From contig NZ_JACGXN010000001.1 of the NCBI RefSeq assembly GCF_014138285.1, positions 857,314-921,313 on the forward strand: DNA of 64,000 bases, given 5' to 3'. Below, one piece after another: positions 57,601 to 64,000 of this stretch. The notes below the pieces were generated by a model that was given only the letters and a program-made list of their open reading frames with translations, was not told the DNA's origin and did no database searches. Every line of letters starts with the position of its first letter. Position 1 is the stretch's first letter. The position numbers and the translations under genes were made by a program. This stretch comes from Phyllobacterium myrsinacearum. GTDB taxonomy: Bacteria; Pseudomonadota; Alphaproteobacteria; Rhizobiales; Rhizobiaceae.

Positions 57601-57771
57601 TCTGAACTGCGCATTCCGCTTGGCATCAGCATTATTGGCGGTCTCGTACTCAGCCAACTTCTGACGCTCTATACAACACCGGTCATCTATCTCGGTTTCG
57701 AACGCCTGCGCAGCCGTGTCGTCGGCCGGCCAACCGGCACGCCTGCCCCTGAAGCGGATGGCAGCGTATGA
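54661..57771 (+). CDS. mdtB: RND multidrug efflux permease (MdtB-like)
   Basis: 1036 residues, 12 helices and two large periplasmic loops. The proton relay Asp pair is in TGFVVDDAIVMIEN (TM4) and a conserved Lys in GIVLLMGIVKKNAIMMIDFALEAER. It starts with the family pattern STPFIHRPIATSLLGIAVLLGG. It overlaps the next permease by 4 bases. In MdtABC systems the two permeases assemble as a heterotrimer. Confidence 0.93.
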   Translation: MSVSTPFIHRPIATSLLGIAVLLGGILGYLALPVAPLPQVDFPTIQVTTQLPGANPDTMASLVTAPLERQLGQIPSLSSMVSSSAFGISQVTLQFDLDRDIDGAAQDVQAAINAAGSLLPKTLPYPPTYAKVNPADTPIITLALRSKSYSIRNLSDFADTMMAQRLSEVTGVGNVNIQGGVRPAVRIQADLPRLASYGIALEDIRTAITNASVAGAKGALDGTHQSYTISANDQIVDPQTYNSIIVAYKNGSPVLLKDVATVVEGLENSRVGAWYQGEPAVVIDVMRQPGANVIDTVSRVLQQLPRLKQALPAGVTLDVVNDRTNTIRASIHDVQLTLAISIALVILVVFIFLRTVRATIIAGVALPLSLVATFGVMWFAGFSLDNLSLMALTIGTGFVVDDAIVMIENIVRHIEDGEGPLEAALKGAGEIGFTIISLTVSLIAVFIPLLFMTGIVGRMFREFALTLTIAVVVSAIVSLTLTPMMCARILRGKAEGERRGVLHGIDQWMDKVIAGYRRSLLWALDRSKLMLLLTAITLAATVALYVIIPKGFLPSQDTGLITAIIETEPTTSFEAIKRTQAIVTDRLQHDPDVAGVVSVVGTSTTNLTPNTGTLSLVLKPQDQRSDSAAQIIDRLRTETTGIPGVQVTFQSVQDIRISTRSSRAPYQYTLTGTDTATVIDWSQRLAKELQRDPALINVASEIEMGGGRIFVNVDRETASRLGVSMQAVSDTLNDAFGQRQIGTIYGQANQYRIILEASPQYQADPKSLDKLYVSGTGGAQVQLSAFATASFTTAPLVIGHDEQFPAVTVSFDLAPGSSLSHAVAAIKSAEKAIAMPETIRGQYSGDAAEFASSLAGEPWLILAAIVTIYIVLGVLYESAIHPITILSTLPSAGVGALVALMLFGQDLSIIALIGIVLLMGIVKKNAIMMIDFALEAERTEGLDPREAIVKASILRFRPIMMTTLAALFGALPLALAQGTGSELRIPLGISIIGGLVLSQLLTLYTTPVIYLGFERLRSRVVGRPTGTPAPEADGSV

Positions 57772-60700
57772 ACTTTTCCGGGCCATTCATCCGCAGACCT
57801 GTCGGCACCACGCTTCTGGCGCTGGGTCTGCTGATCCTTGGCATTGTGGCCTATGGCTTTCTGCCGGTCGCGAGTTTGCCTTCCGTTGACTTGCCGACGA
57901 TCCGCGTTTCCGCCAGCCGCCCCGGTGCCGATCCAGCCACCATGGCCGCCAGCGTTGCTGCACCGCTGGAGCGGCGCCTCGGCTCCATAGCGGGTGTCAC
58001 GGAACTCACCTCCGTCAGTTCGCTTGGTTCCACCAACATCACGGTCCAGTTCGATCTGTCCCGCGACGTCGACGGCGCGGCACAGGACGTGCAGGCCGCC
58101 CTCAATGCCGCCGCGACCGATTTGCCTTCCGACCTTCCCTCTCTGCCCAGTTTCCGCAAGGTCAATCCAGCTGCAGCGCCCGTGCTTATTCTGGCTCTGA
58201 CATCGGATACCGTATCGGCAAGTGCCATTTATGATGCGGCTGACACGGTCATCGTCCAACGTATTTCCCAGGTCGAAGGTGTTGGCGAAGTGACGGCCAG
58301 CGGAGCGGATCAACCGGCCATCCGCGTCCGCTTCAATCCGGACCGCCTGGCGGCCATGGGCATGTCGCTTGACACGGTCCGCACTGCCATCACCAACGCC
58401 AATGTAGCTGAACCGGTCGGGTCGATCGACGGCAGTGATTTTGCCTACTCCATCGGTACCAATGCGCAATTGAAAACGCCGGAGGATTACGGCCGGATCA
58501 TTATCCGCAGCGGTAATGGAACAGCAGTACGCCTGTCGGATATCGCAACGGTCGAGCAGGGCGTACGCAACAGCCGCTCCGATGCCTGGTACAATGGCAA
58601 GCCCTCGGTTCTTCTCAACATCACGAAACAGGCCAATGCCAATGTTATCGCCACCGTTGATGCGGTGAAAACGTTGCTGCCTGATCTGAAACGCCTGATC
58701 CCCCCGGGCATCGACGTAGCTGTTCTGTCTGACCGAACCACGACCATCCATGCCAGCGTGAATGATATGCAGTGGACACTTCTGGCGACCATCTGCCTCG
58801 TGATGGCCGTGGTCATGGTTTTCCTGCGACGCGCCACTCCCACCATTGCAGCCGGTGTGACTGTGCCTCTTTCACTGGCTGGCACATTTGCCGCCATGTG
58901 GGCCTGGGGCCTTTCCATTGATAATCTGTCGCTGATGGCGCTGGCGGTATCGGTCGGATTCGTCGTCGATGACGCCATCGTCATGATCGAGAATATCTAT
59001 GCCAATCTCGAAGAAGGCATGAAGCCGATGCGGGCGGCACTTGAAGGTGCGCGGCAGATCGGCTTCACCGTCGTTTCCATCAGCCTGTCATTGCTCGCCG
59101 CGTTTATTCCTCTCTTCTTCATGGGCGGAATTGTCGGACGCTTCTTTCAGACTTTCTCGCTCACCCTCGCATTCACAATTGCCGTATCAACCGTGGTATC
59201 GCTGACTGTCACGCCCATGATCTGCGGCCACAGGCTCAAGGCTCATGATGCCAACGCACGTCCGGGCGTTTTCGGCCGTTTCGTCGAAGGAACACTCGAT
59301 GCTGTTATCGGCTTCTACGGCCAGACGTTGAAAAGCGTTTTGTATCACCGGGTTCTGGCAGTCCTCGTCATTTTCGCGTGTGTGGCCGTTACCGCCTTTC
59401 TCTATGTGAAAGTTCCGAAAGGATTCTTTCCACAGGATGACACCGGTTTCATCATGGGCGGGACGCAGGCATCCACCGATATCTCCTATCCGGCCATGGT
59501 TGAATTGCAGCGTCAGGCCGCAGCGATAGCCGGTCAGGATCCGGCTGTTTCTGGCGTCGGCTCCTCCGTGGGCGGTGGCGGTTTTTCTTCCGGCGTCAAC
59601 CGGGGACAATTGCTGATTTCACTGAAACCGGAGAAGGAACGCGATCCGACGGCCGTCGTCATCGACCGCATGCGCAAATCGCTCGCCTCGGTTGCCGGTC
59701 TCTCGACATTCCTCTTTTCGCCCGGTGACATACGCGCGGGCGGGCGGTCAACGCAGTCGCAGTACCAATTCACCCTGTGGGACGCCGATTACAACGAACT
59801 CGTTACATGGGCGCCGAGGGTGCTTGACCGCCTGAAACAGGAACCGGGACTGACCGATGTGGCGACGGACCGCCAGCCCAACGGTTTGCAGGCCAATGTA
59901 ACGATAGACCGGGTTGCTGCGGCGCGCATGGGGGTCGCCATCGGCGATATCGACAGCGCTCTCAACAATGCCTTTTCGCAGCGGCAGGTCTCGACCATCT
60001 ATTCGGCACGCAATCAATACAGGGTGGTGATTGAAGCAAACTCCGGCTACGCTTTGGACCCCGAGCAGATCGCCAATCTGCATGTGACCGGCACAGACGG
60101 CATGCAGGTACCGCTCAGCAGTGTCGCCAAGATCGAACGCACGCTGGCCCCGCTTGTCGTCAACCATCAGGGTCAGTTTCCGTCCGTTACCATTTCCTAT
60201 AATCTGGCATTGGGGACATCACTGGAAGATGCGAACAATGCGATACAGAACGCCGTTCTGGGCATGCACCTTCCCGATGCGCTGCACGCGGAGTTCGCGG
60301 GGGACGCCGCATCGCTGACGCAATCCACCGGCAGCCAACCGCTGCTCATCCTTGCCGCATTACTGACCGTCTATATCGTGCTGGGCATTCTCTATGAGAG
60401 CCTTGCCCATCCGCTGACCATCATATCCACTTTGCCTTCAGCCGGGCTTGGTGCCCTGCTTGCTCTGGTGGTAACAGGTACCGAGCTGTCGCTGATCGCC
60501 TTTATCGGCATTATTCTTCTCATCGGTATCGTGAAGAAGAACGGCATCATGATGGTGGATTTCGCGTTGCAGGGCGAACGGACATTCGGTCTTTCACCGG
60601 AAGATGCTATTTATCAGGCCTGCCTCAAGCGTTTCCGGCCCATCCTGATGACAACGCTTGCCGCCATCATGGGAGCCATCCCCCTGATCATTGCGACCGG

Positions 60701-60881
60701 ACCGGGGGCCGAATTGCGGCGGCCTCTCGGCATCACCATTGTCGGTGGACTGATCGTGTCACAGGTGCTGACCCTGTACACGACCCCCGTCATCTATCTG
60801 ATGCTGGCGCGGCTGCACCAGCGCTGGTCGGTCAAAAAACCGGCACCCACCGTGCCATTCGACCCGGCGGGTGCTGTCTGA
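57768..60881 (+). CDS. mdtC: RND multidrug efflux permease (MdtC-like)
   Basis: 1037 residues, same architecture as the preceding gene: FSGPFIRRPVGTTLLALGLL, Asp pair in VGFVVDDAIVMIENIYANLEE, GIILLIGIVKKNGIMMVDFALQGER. The periplasmic part has a Gly-rich GSSVGGGGFSSGVNRG segment. Third gene of the translationally coupled operon, with no outer-membrane factor after it. Confidence 0.93.
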   Translation: MNFSGPFIRRPVGTTLLALGLLILGIVAYGFLPVASLPSVDLPTIRVSASRPGADPATMAASVAAPLERRLGSIAGVTELTSVSSLGSTNITVQFDLSRDVDGAAQDVQAALNAAATDLPSDLPSLPSFRKVNPAAAPVLILALTSDTVSASAIYDAADTVIVQRISQVEGVGEVTASGADQPAIRVRFNPDRLAAMGMSLDTVRTAITNANVAEPVGSIDGSDFAYSIGTNAQLKTPEDYGRIIIRSGNGTAVRLSDIATVEQGVRNSRSDAWYNGKPSVLLNITKQANANVIATVDAVKTLLPDLKRLIPPGIDVAVLSDRTTTIHASVNDMQWTLLATICLVMAVVMVFLRRATPTIAAGVTVPLSLAGTFAAMWAWGLSIDNLSLMALAVSVGFVVDDAIVMIENIYANLEEGMKPMRAALEGARQIGFTVVSISLSLLAAFIPLFFMGGIVGRFFQTFSLTLAFTIAVSTVVSLTVTPMICGHRLKAHDANARPGVFGRFVEGTLDAVIGFYGQTLKSVLYHRVLAVLVIFACVAVTAFLYVKVPKGFFPQDDTGFIMGGTQASTDISYPAMVELQRQAAAIAGQDPAVSGVGSSVGGGGFSSGVNRGQLLISLKPEKERDPTAVVIDRMRKSLASVAGLSTFLFSPGDIRAGGRSTQSQYQFTLWDADYNELVTWAPRVLDRLKQEPGLTDVATDRQPNGLQANVTIDRVAAARMGVAIGDIDSALNNAFSQRQVSTIYSARNQYRVVIEANSGYALDPEQIANLHVTGTDGMQVPLSSVAKIERTLAPLVVNHQGQFPSVTISYNLALGTSLEDANNAIQNAVLGMHLPDALHAEFAGDAASLTQSTGSQPLLILAALLTVYIVLGILYESLAHPLTIISTLPSAGLGALLALVVTGTELSLIAFIGIILLIGIVKKNGIMMVDFALQGERTFGLSPEDAIYQACLKRFRPILMTTLAAIMGAIPLIIATGPGAELRRPLGITIVGGLIVSQVLTLYTTPVIYLMLARLHQRWSVKKPAPTVPFDPAGAV

Positions 60882-60901
60882 ACTGGTTCGTTCAAACCAG
60901 T
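60882..60901. terminator. Short hairpin after the RND operon
   Basis: ACTGGTT / AACCAGT stem of 7 bases with a 6-base loop directly after the mdtC stop codon, before the convergent aldo/keto reductase. No T run. Confidence 0.4.
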
Positions 60902-60905
60902 GATG

Positions 60906-61892
60906 TCACCACTTCTGGTGCACGTGCGGCTTGATCGACCGTTCATAAAGCTCGGCAATCTTTGCCAGTGTCGCTGCCGACAATGCCGCAATATCACCGG
61001 CACCCGCATTGATATGCGCCTGAGCTTCATTGCGGGCACCGGGAATAACCACCGAGACCGCCTTCTGCTCCAGAATCCAGCGCAGAGCGAACTGCACCAT
61101 GGAACCATTCTGCGGCACCAGTGGCTTCAATTCCTCTACGGCCGCCAGTGCCGCCTCGAACGGCACACCGGCAAAGGTTTCGCCGACATCGAAGGCTTCG
61201 CCGTTCCGATTGAAGTTGCGATGATCCTCCTTGGCGAAAACCGTCTGAGCGCTGAGCTTGCCTGTCAGCAGACCCGATGCCAGCGGAACGCGGACGATGA
61301 CACCGACATTCTTCTTGGCCGCTTCCTGCAGGAAGAGGTCATGCGGACGCTGGCGGAAGATATTGTAGATGATCTGCACCGTTGCGACGCCGGGATATTC
61401 GATTGCCTTCAAAGCTTCCTCGACCTTCTCGACCGAGACGCCATAATGACGAATCTTGCCCTTGATTTTCAGCCCATCAAGCGCCTCGAACACATCCGGA
61501 CGGTAATAGACTTCTGTCGGCGGGCAATGGAGCTGGACCAGATCGAGCGTGTCCACTTCCAGATTTTTCAAACTGCGATCCACAAACGCTTCGAGATTCC
61601 CGGCATTGTAGCCTTCAGAAACATGCGGATTCAGCCGACGGCCAGCCTTGGTCGCCACCGTCGGGCGCGTGCCGCCACGGCTTTTCAACACATCGGCAAT
61701 AATGCGTTCCGAGCGACCGTCGCCATAGACGTCGGCGGTATCGACGAAGGTAACACCCGCATCGAGCGCGGCATTCAGCGCCTTCTTGCCATCAGCTTCC
61801 GAAACATCACCCCAAGAGCCCCCGATCTGCCATGCACCGAAGCCTATCTCCGAAATCTCGTAGCCCGTGCGTCCCAAAATCCTGGTTTTCAT
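60906..61892 (-). CDS. Aldo/keto reductase
   Basis: 328 residues. Catalytic residues are all present: VTFVDTADVYGDGRSE (Asp, Tyr), VATKAG (Lys) and LVQLHCPPTEVYY (His). The end SVVIPGARNEAQA is the cofactor-binding segment. I chose ATG 61892 (MKTRILGRTG) after AGGGAAAG. The substrate is unknown. It is closer to the classical form than the reductase at 38334. Confidence 0.9.
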   Translation of the reverse strand: MKTRILGRTGYEISEIGFGAWQIGGSWGDVSEADGKKALNAALDAGVTFVDTADVYGDGRSERIIADVLKSRGGTRPTVATKAGRRLNPHVSEGYNAGNLEAFVDRSLKNLEVDTLDLVQLHCPPTEVYYRPDVFEALDGLKIKGKIRHYGVSVEKVEEALKAIEYPGVATVQIIYNIFRQRPHDLFLQEAAKKNVGVIVRVPLASGLLTGKLSAQTVFAKEDHRNFNRNGEAFDVGETFAGVPFEAALAAVEELKPLVPQNGSMVQFALRWILEQKAVSVVIPGARNEAQAHINAGAGDIAALSAATLAKIAELYERSIKPHVHQKW

Positions 61893-62152
61893 ACTGAACT
61901 TTCCCTGTCGCGGCGGCCAAACTGGCACGCATAGTGGAATCGGATATTCGCAACTCCTCTATGCGCCCTTGTGACAGAGATCAACACTCGGACGTCGCTG
62001 CCATCAGCGATCATGTGAAGGAGCTTCGGGCCGGACCCCGCCAGAGAATTTATAGAATTTTAATAAATTGAAACGCTGAATGAACGACCGGTTCTGCAGG
62101 CATTCAGGTTGGAACGCATAGCTTCGCATGAGTTACACAGAAGGTATCCGTC

Positions 62153-62302
62153 ATGCTTGCACAACGTCTTGGCATCGTCTTTTTTATTTTTGTGGCATTT
62201 GCCTTATCCTTCGGCAGCTTTGTCAACTACACGGCGAAGTATGGCCGTTACGCGCATCTCGCCTCTCAGGGCAAGGTTATGCAGGACACCGATAGAAACT
62301 AA
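62153..62302 (+). CDS. 49-residue single-pass membrane protein
   Basis: Translated by hand: MLAQRLGIVFFIFVAFALS, then FGSFVNYTAKYGRYAHLASQ and a short polar tail. One hydrophobic helix at residues 6-25, then a Tyr-rich segment. GAAGG lies 9 bases before the ATG. I do not recognise it. The ribosome site, helix and clean stop favour a real gene. Confidence 0.5.
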   Translation: MLAQRLGIVFFIFVAFALSFGSFVNYTAKYGRYAHLASQGKVMQDTDRN

Positions 62303-62323
62303 CCCGTCAATCCCCCATGAGCG

Positions 62324-62506
62324 CTATTGTCTGCGTTTCTCCGCCTTCTCAAGGCGCTTGAGCAGATCGGCAAACTGCGTTGGCAGTTCCTTCTCAGCCT
62401 GAGAGAGCCCGGAAGATTGAACCGCGTTGCGAAAATCCTGCCTGACCATCTGTGTGCGTATGACCGTGGCAACCGGTTGACGCGGTATTCCATGTTTTAC
62501 AGCCAT
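62324..62506 (-). CDS. Small NepR-like protein
   Basis: 60 residues from MAVKHGIPRQ, with GGGAAGGG before the ATG. The C-terminal half, ELPTQFADLLKRLEKAEK, follows the pattern P-x2-F-x2-LL-x2-L that defines NepR anti-sigma factors of the alphaproteobacterial general stress response. The N-terminal half is less typical, and no phyR or ecfG gene is in view. It could be a NepR paralogue or an unrelated small helical protein. Confidence 0.4.
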   Translation of the reverse strand: MAVKHGIPRQPVATVIRTQMVRQDFRNAVQSSGLSQAEKELPTQFADLLKRLEKAEKRRQ

Positions 62507-62807
62507 GACCCTTCCCATCCATTTCTGGAGCAAGATCGGTATTCATCTGCCGAGGCGTGCCAAACACCTCGAAAACACATTCACTCACACTTGCCTGTCA
62601 CATTCCCGGCAATGTTTTTGCCTGGGGTACAACGGGCCGAGGATACGTTCGTTTCAAATTTTACGAGCTTATGGTCAACAAAGCCTGAAGAGCCTGTGTA
62701 AAACAGGTTTCAGCAAGCCCGCGTGCATTTATCGACAATTTTATTGGATGCAGCAGGAACCCAAGTGCCGTTGTCGCGTTCTTTCCAAAACCCCAAAAGG
62801 ATGTGTC
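62507..62807. other. Intergenic region with no supported gene
   Basis: 301-base divergent gap between the small NepR-like gene and the transglutaminase-like gene. It should hold both promoters. The plus-strand frame that runs through it has no ribosome site and is not supported. Confidence 0.4.
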
Positions 62808-63734
62808 ATGTTGATCCGTGTCGGATATGAAATTGCTATCAAGTGCAACCAGCCAACCCCGATGACGACCTATCTCAATCTGGAGGCAGGACGGCTTTCC
62901 GACATTGTTTGCGAGCGTGGCCCAACGGCAGCGCCCTCTGTAAAGCTTGAGAGTTTCCAGGATCTTTTCGGCAACAGCTGCCTGCGCCTCCTGGCACCGA
63001 CAGGCAATCTCTCCTTGAAATACGACGCCGTGGTCGAGGATGATGGTCTGCCCGATCCCATTGACGAAAGTGTGCAGGAATTGACTGTCGACAAGCTACC
63101 GACCGAGTGTCTGGCATTTCTGTCGGCGAGCCGTTACTGCGAAACCGATGAGCTCAGCAATCTGGCATGGAGCCTTTTCGGCCACGTCAAGCCGGGCTGG
63201 ACCCGTGTTCAGGCGATCTGTGATTACGTCAACCAGCGATTGACGTTCAGCTATGGCTTTGCCCGGGCCACGCGGACCGCCGCGCAGGCACATGAGGAGC
63301 GGGTTGGTGTATGCCGTGACTTCGCGCATCTGGCCGTTGCCTTCTGCCGCTGCATGAACATTCCGGCGCGCTATGTGAACGGATATATGGGCGATATCGG
63401 CGTCCCTGCCGATCCTGCGCCGATGGATTTCAACGCATGGTTCGAGGTGTATCTCGGCGGCCGGTGGCACACATTCGATGCCCGTCATAACCAGAGGCGC
63501 ATCGGACGTATTGTTGTTGCTCGTGGACGCGATGCCGCTGATATTCCGCTCATTTACACATTCGGACCACATGAATTGACAAACTTCAAAGTCTGGACGT
63601 TCGAGGAAACCGACCCTTCTTTCTCCAGCCAGCGCTTTGAAAAGATTTCCCTGGTCACGCCCTGGTTCAGCCAACGATGGTCTCGCTTGTCCCGGCATAT
63701 CCAAGCAAGAACCGACGCAGAGAACACCCTATAG
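62808..63734 (+). CDS. Transglutaminase-like cysteine protease family protein
   Basis: 308 residues. An N-terminal beta domain (MLIRVGYEIAIKCNQPTPMT) is followed by a transglutaminase core: catalytic Cys in EERVGVCRDFAHLAVAFCR, His in WHTFDARHN with the neighbouring Asp. Bacterial members with this layout are proteases or amidases of unknown target; they do not cross-link proteins. AAAAGG lies 7 bases before the ATG at 62808. Confidence 0.88.
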   Translation: MLIRVGYEIAIKCNQPTPMTTYLNLEAGRLSDIVCERGPTAAPSVKLESFQDLFGNSCLRLLAPTGNLSLKYDAVVEDDGLPDPIDESVQELTVDKLPTECLAFLSASRYCETDELSNLAWSLFGHVKPGWTRVQAICDYVNQRLTFSYGFARATRTAAQAHEERVGVCRDFAHLAVAFCRCMNIPARYVNGYMGDIGVPADPAPMDFNAWFEVYLGGRWHTFDARHNQRRIGRIVVARGRDAADIPLIYTFGPHELTNFKVWTFEETDPSFSSQRFEKISLVTPWFSQRWSRLSRHIQARTDAENTL

Positions 63735-63947
63735 CGCGGCTGCGGATCATCGCCCTACAAAAAAGGTGAAGCCGGCTCATAATCCTCGCTCGTCATTGCC
63801 ATATTCTGATGTGTCGCGCGTTCGTTTGCACTGCGGTAAGCTCTTCCGCTGCCGCAAGAAATCGTTTCGGATTGCCATGCCACATTTGCAGAGCTAGCCT
63901 TTGTGCGTCGCGGGATTTTCATTTGATTCAGGGAAGGAAGACTTCCA

Positions 63948-64000
63948 TGCCTTTCGCAAATCCTCCAGAACCGGCCTACTCACAGGATGATTGGGACTTG
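63948..64000 (+). CDS. Start of a gene cut by the window edge
   Basis: ATG preceded by AAGGAAG; the 17 visible codons read MPFANPPEPAYSQDDWD. Too short to identify. Confidence 0.4.

Noticed and set aside
60900-61934. Plus-strand open frame antisense to the aldo/keto reductase
   Set aside because: Shadow of a gene with all catalytic residues in place.

Overview
The window reads as chromosome from an alphaproteobacterium of the order Rhizobiales, most like Phyllobacterium/Ochrobactrum/Mesorhizobium relatives. This is an inference from gene content, not from a marker search. The supporting signs are a class I lysyl-tRNA synthetase, a PodJ-like polar Sel1 protein, a TSUP/TIGR02186 gene pair, a fatty-acid oxidation operon typical of the group, and interspersed CTCACCATGAGGGAG palindromic repeats. 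Coding density is high and GC is moderate to high, except for one AT-rich insert at about 32.4-35.7 kb. Layout, left to right: 0-8.9 kb holds a PhoR-type histidine kinase (cut by the left edge), a PPK2 polyphosphate kinase, a membrane glycosyltransferase, an orphan solute-binding protein, LysRS, a VOC protein, a degenerate thermonuclease-like protein and a LexA-like S24 regulator. 9-15.5 kb is a minus-strand beta-oxidation operon (two acyl-CoA dehydrogenases, thiolase, FadJ-type multifunctional protein) behind a 14+14 bp palindromic operator. 15.7-23.6 kb holds a REP-like element, the large podJ-like gene, the TSUP pair, a TPR-methyltransferase and a membrane protein of unknown function. 23.8-29.8 kb is a compact catabolic locus: polar amino-acid type ABC transporter, nitrilase-family amidase and a Pht5-like protein, divergent from a MocR regulator. 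29.9-32 kb holds nitronate monooxygenase, which carries the same operator sequence as the beta-oxidation operon, then a GNAT acetyltransferase and a probably leaderless XRE-cupin regulator. A second REP-like element and tRNA-Thr(CGU) follow. Directly after the tRNA is an AT-rich two-gene cassette (OLD/DUF3696-type ATPase plus a protein I cannot assign) that looks like an acquired defence-type module. Next come a highly structured GC-rich segment, a small membrane protein, an M23 protein with an altered zinc motif, an aldo/keto reductase with a LysR regulator, and an SDR. 42-45 kb carries a LysR regulator divergent from a TauD-like dioxygenase/HD oxygenase pair that fits TmpA/TmpB (2-trimethylaminoethylphosphonate to glycine betaine plus phosphate). 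45.2-46.1 kb has a paralogue of the small membrane protein facing an orphan restriction-type controller (C) protein with C-box-like sites, then another REP-like element. 46.1-64 kb holds a MerR/Old Yellow Enzyme pair, an alpha/beta hydrolase, a DUF2189 protein, a DHA2 multidrug MFS pump with MarR regulator, an AI-2E family permease, an mdtABC-like RND operon, an aldo/keto reductase, two very small genes (one NepR-like) and a transglutaminase-like protease. The most interesting material is the ATPase cassette, the structured segment next to it, the two copies of the small membrane protein, the orphan controller protein, and the operator shared by the fatty-acid operon and nitronate monooxygenase.
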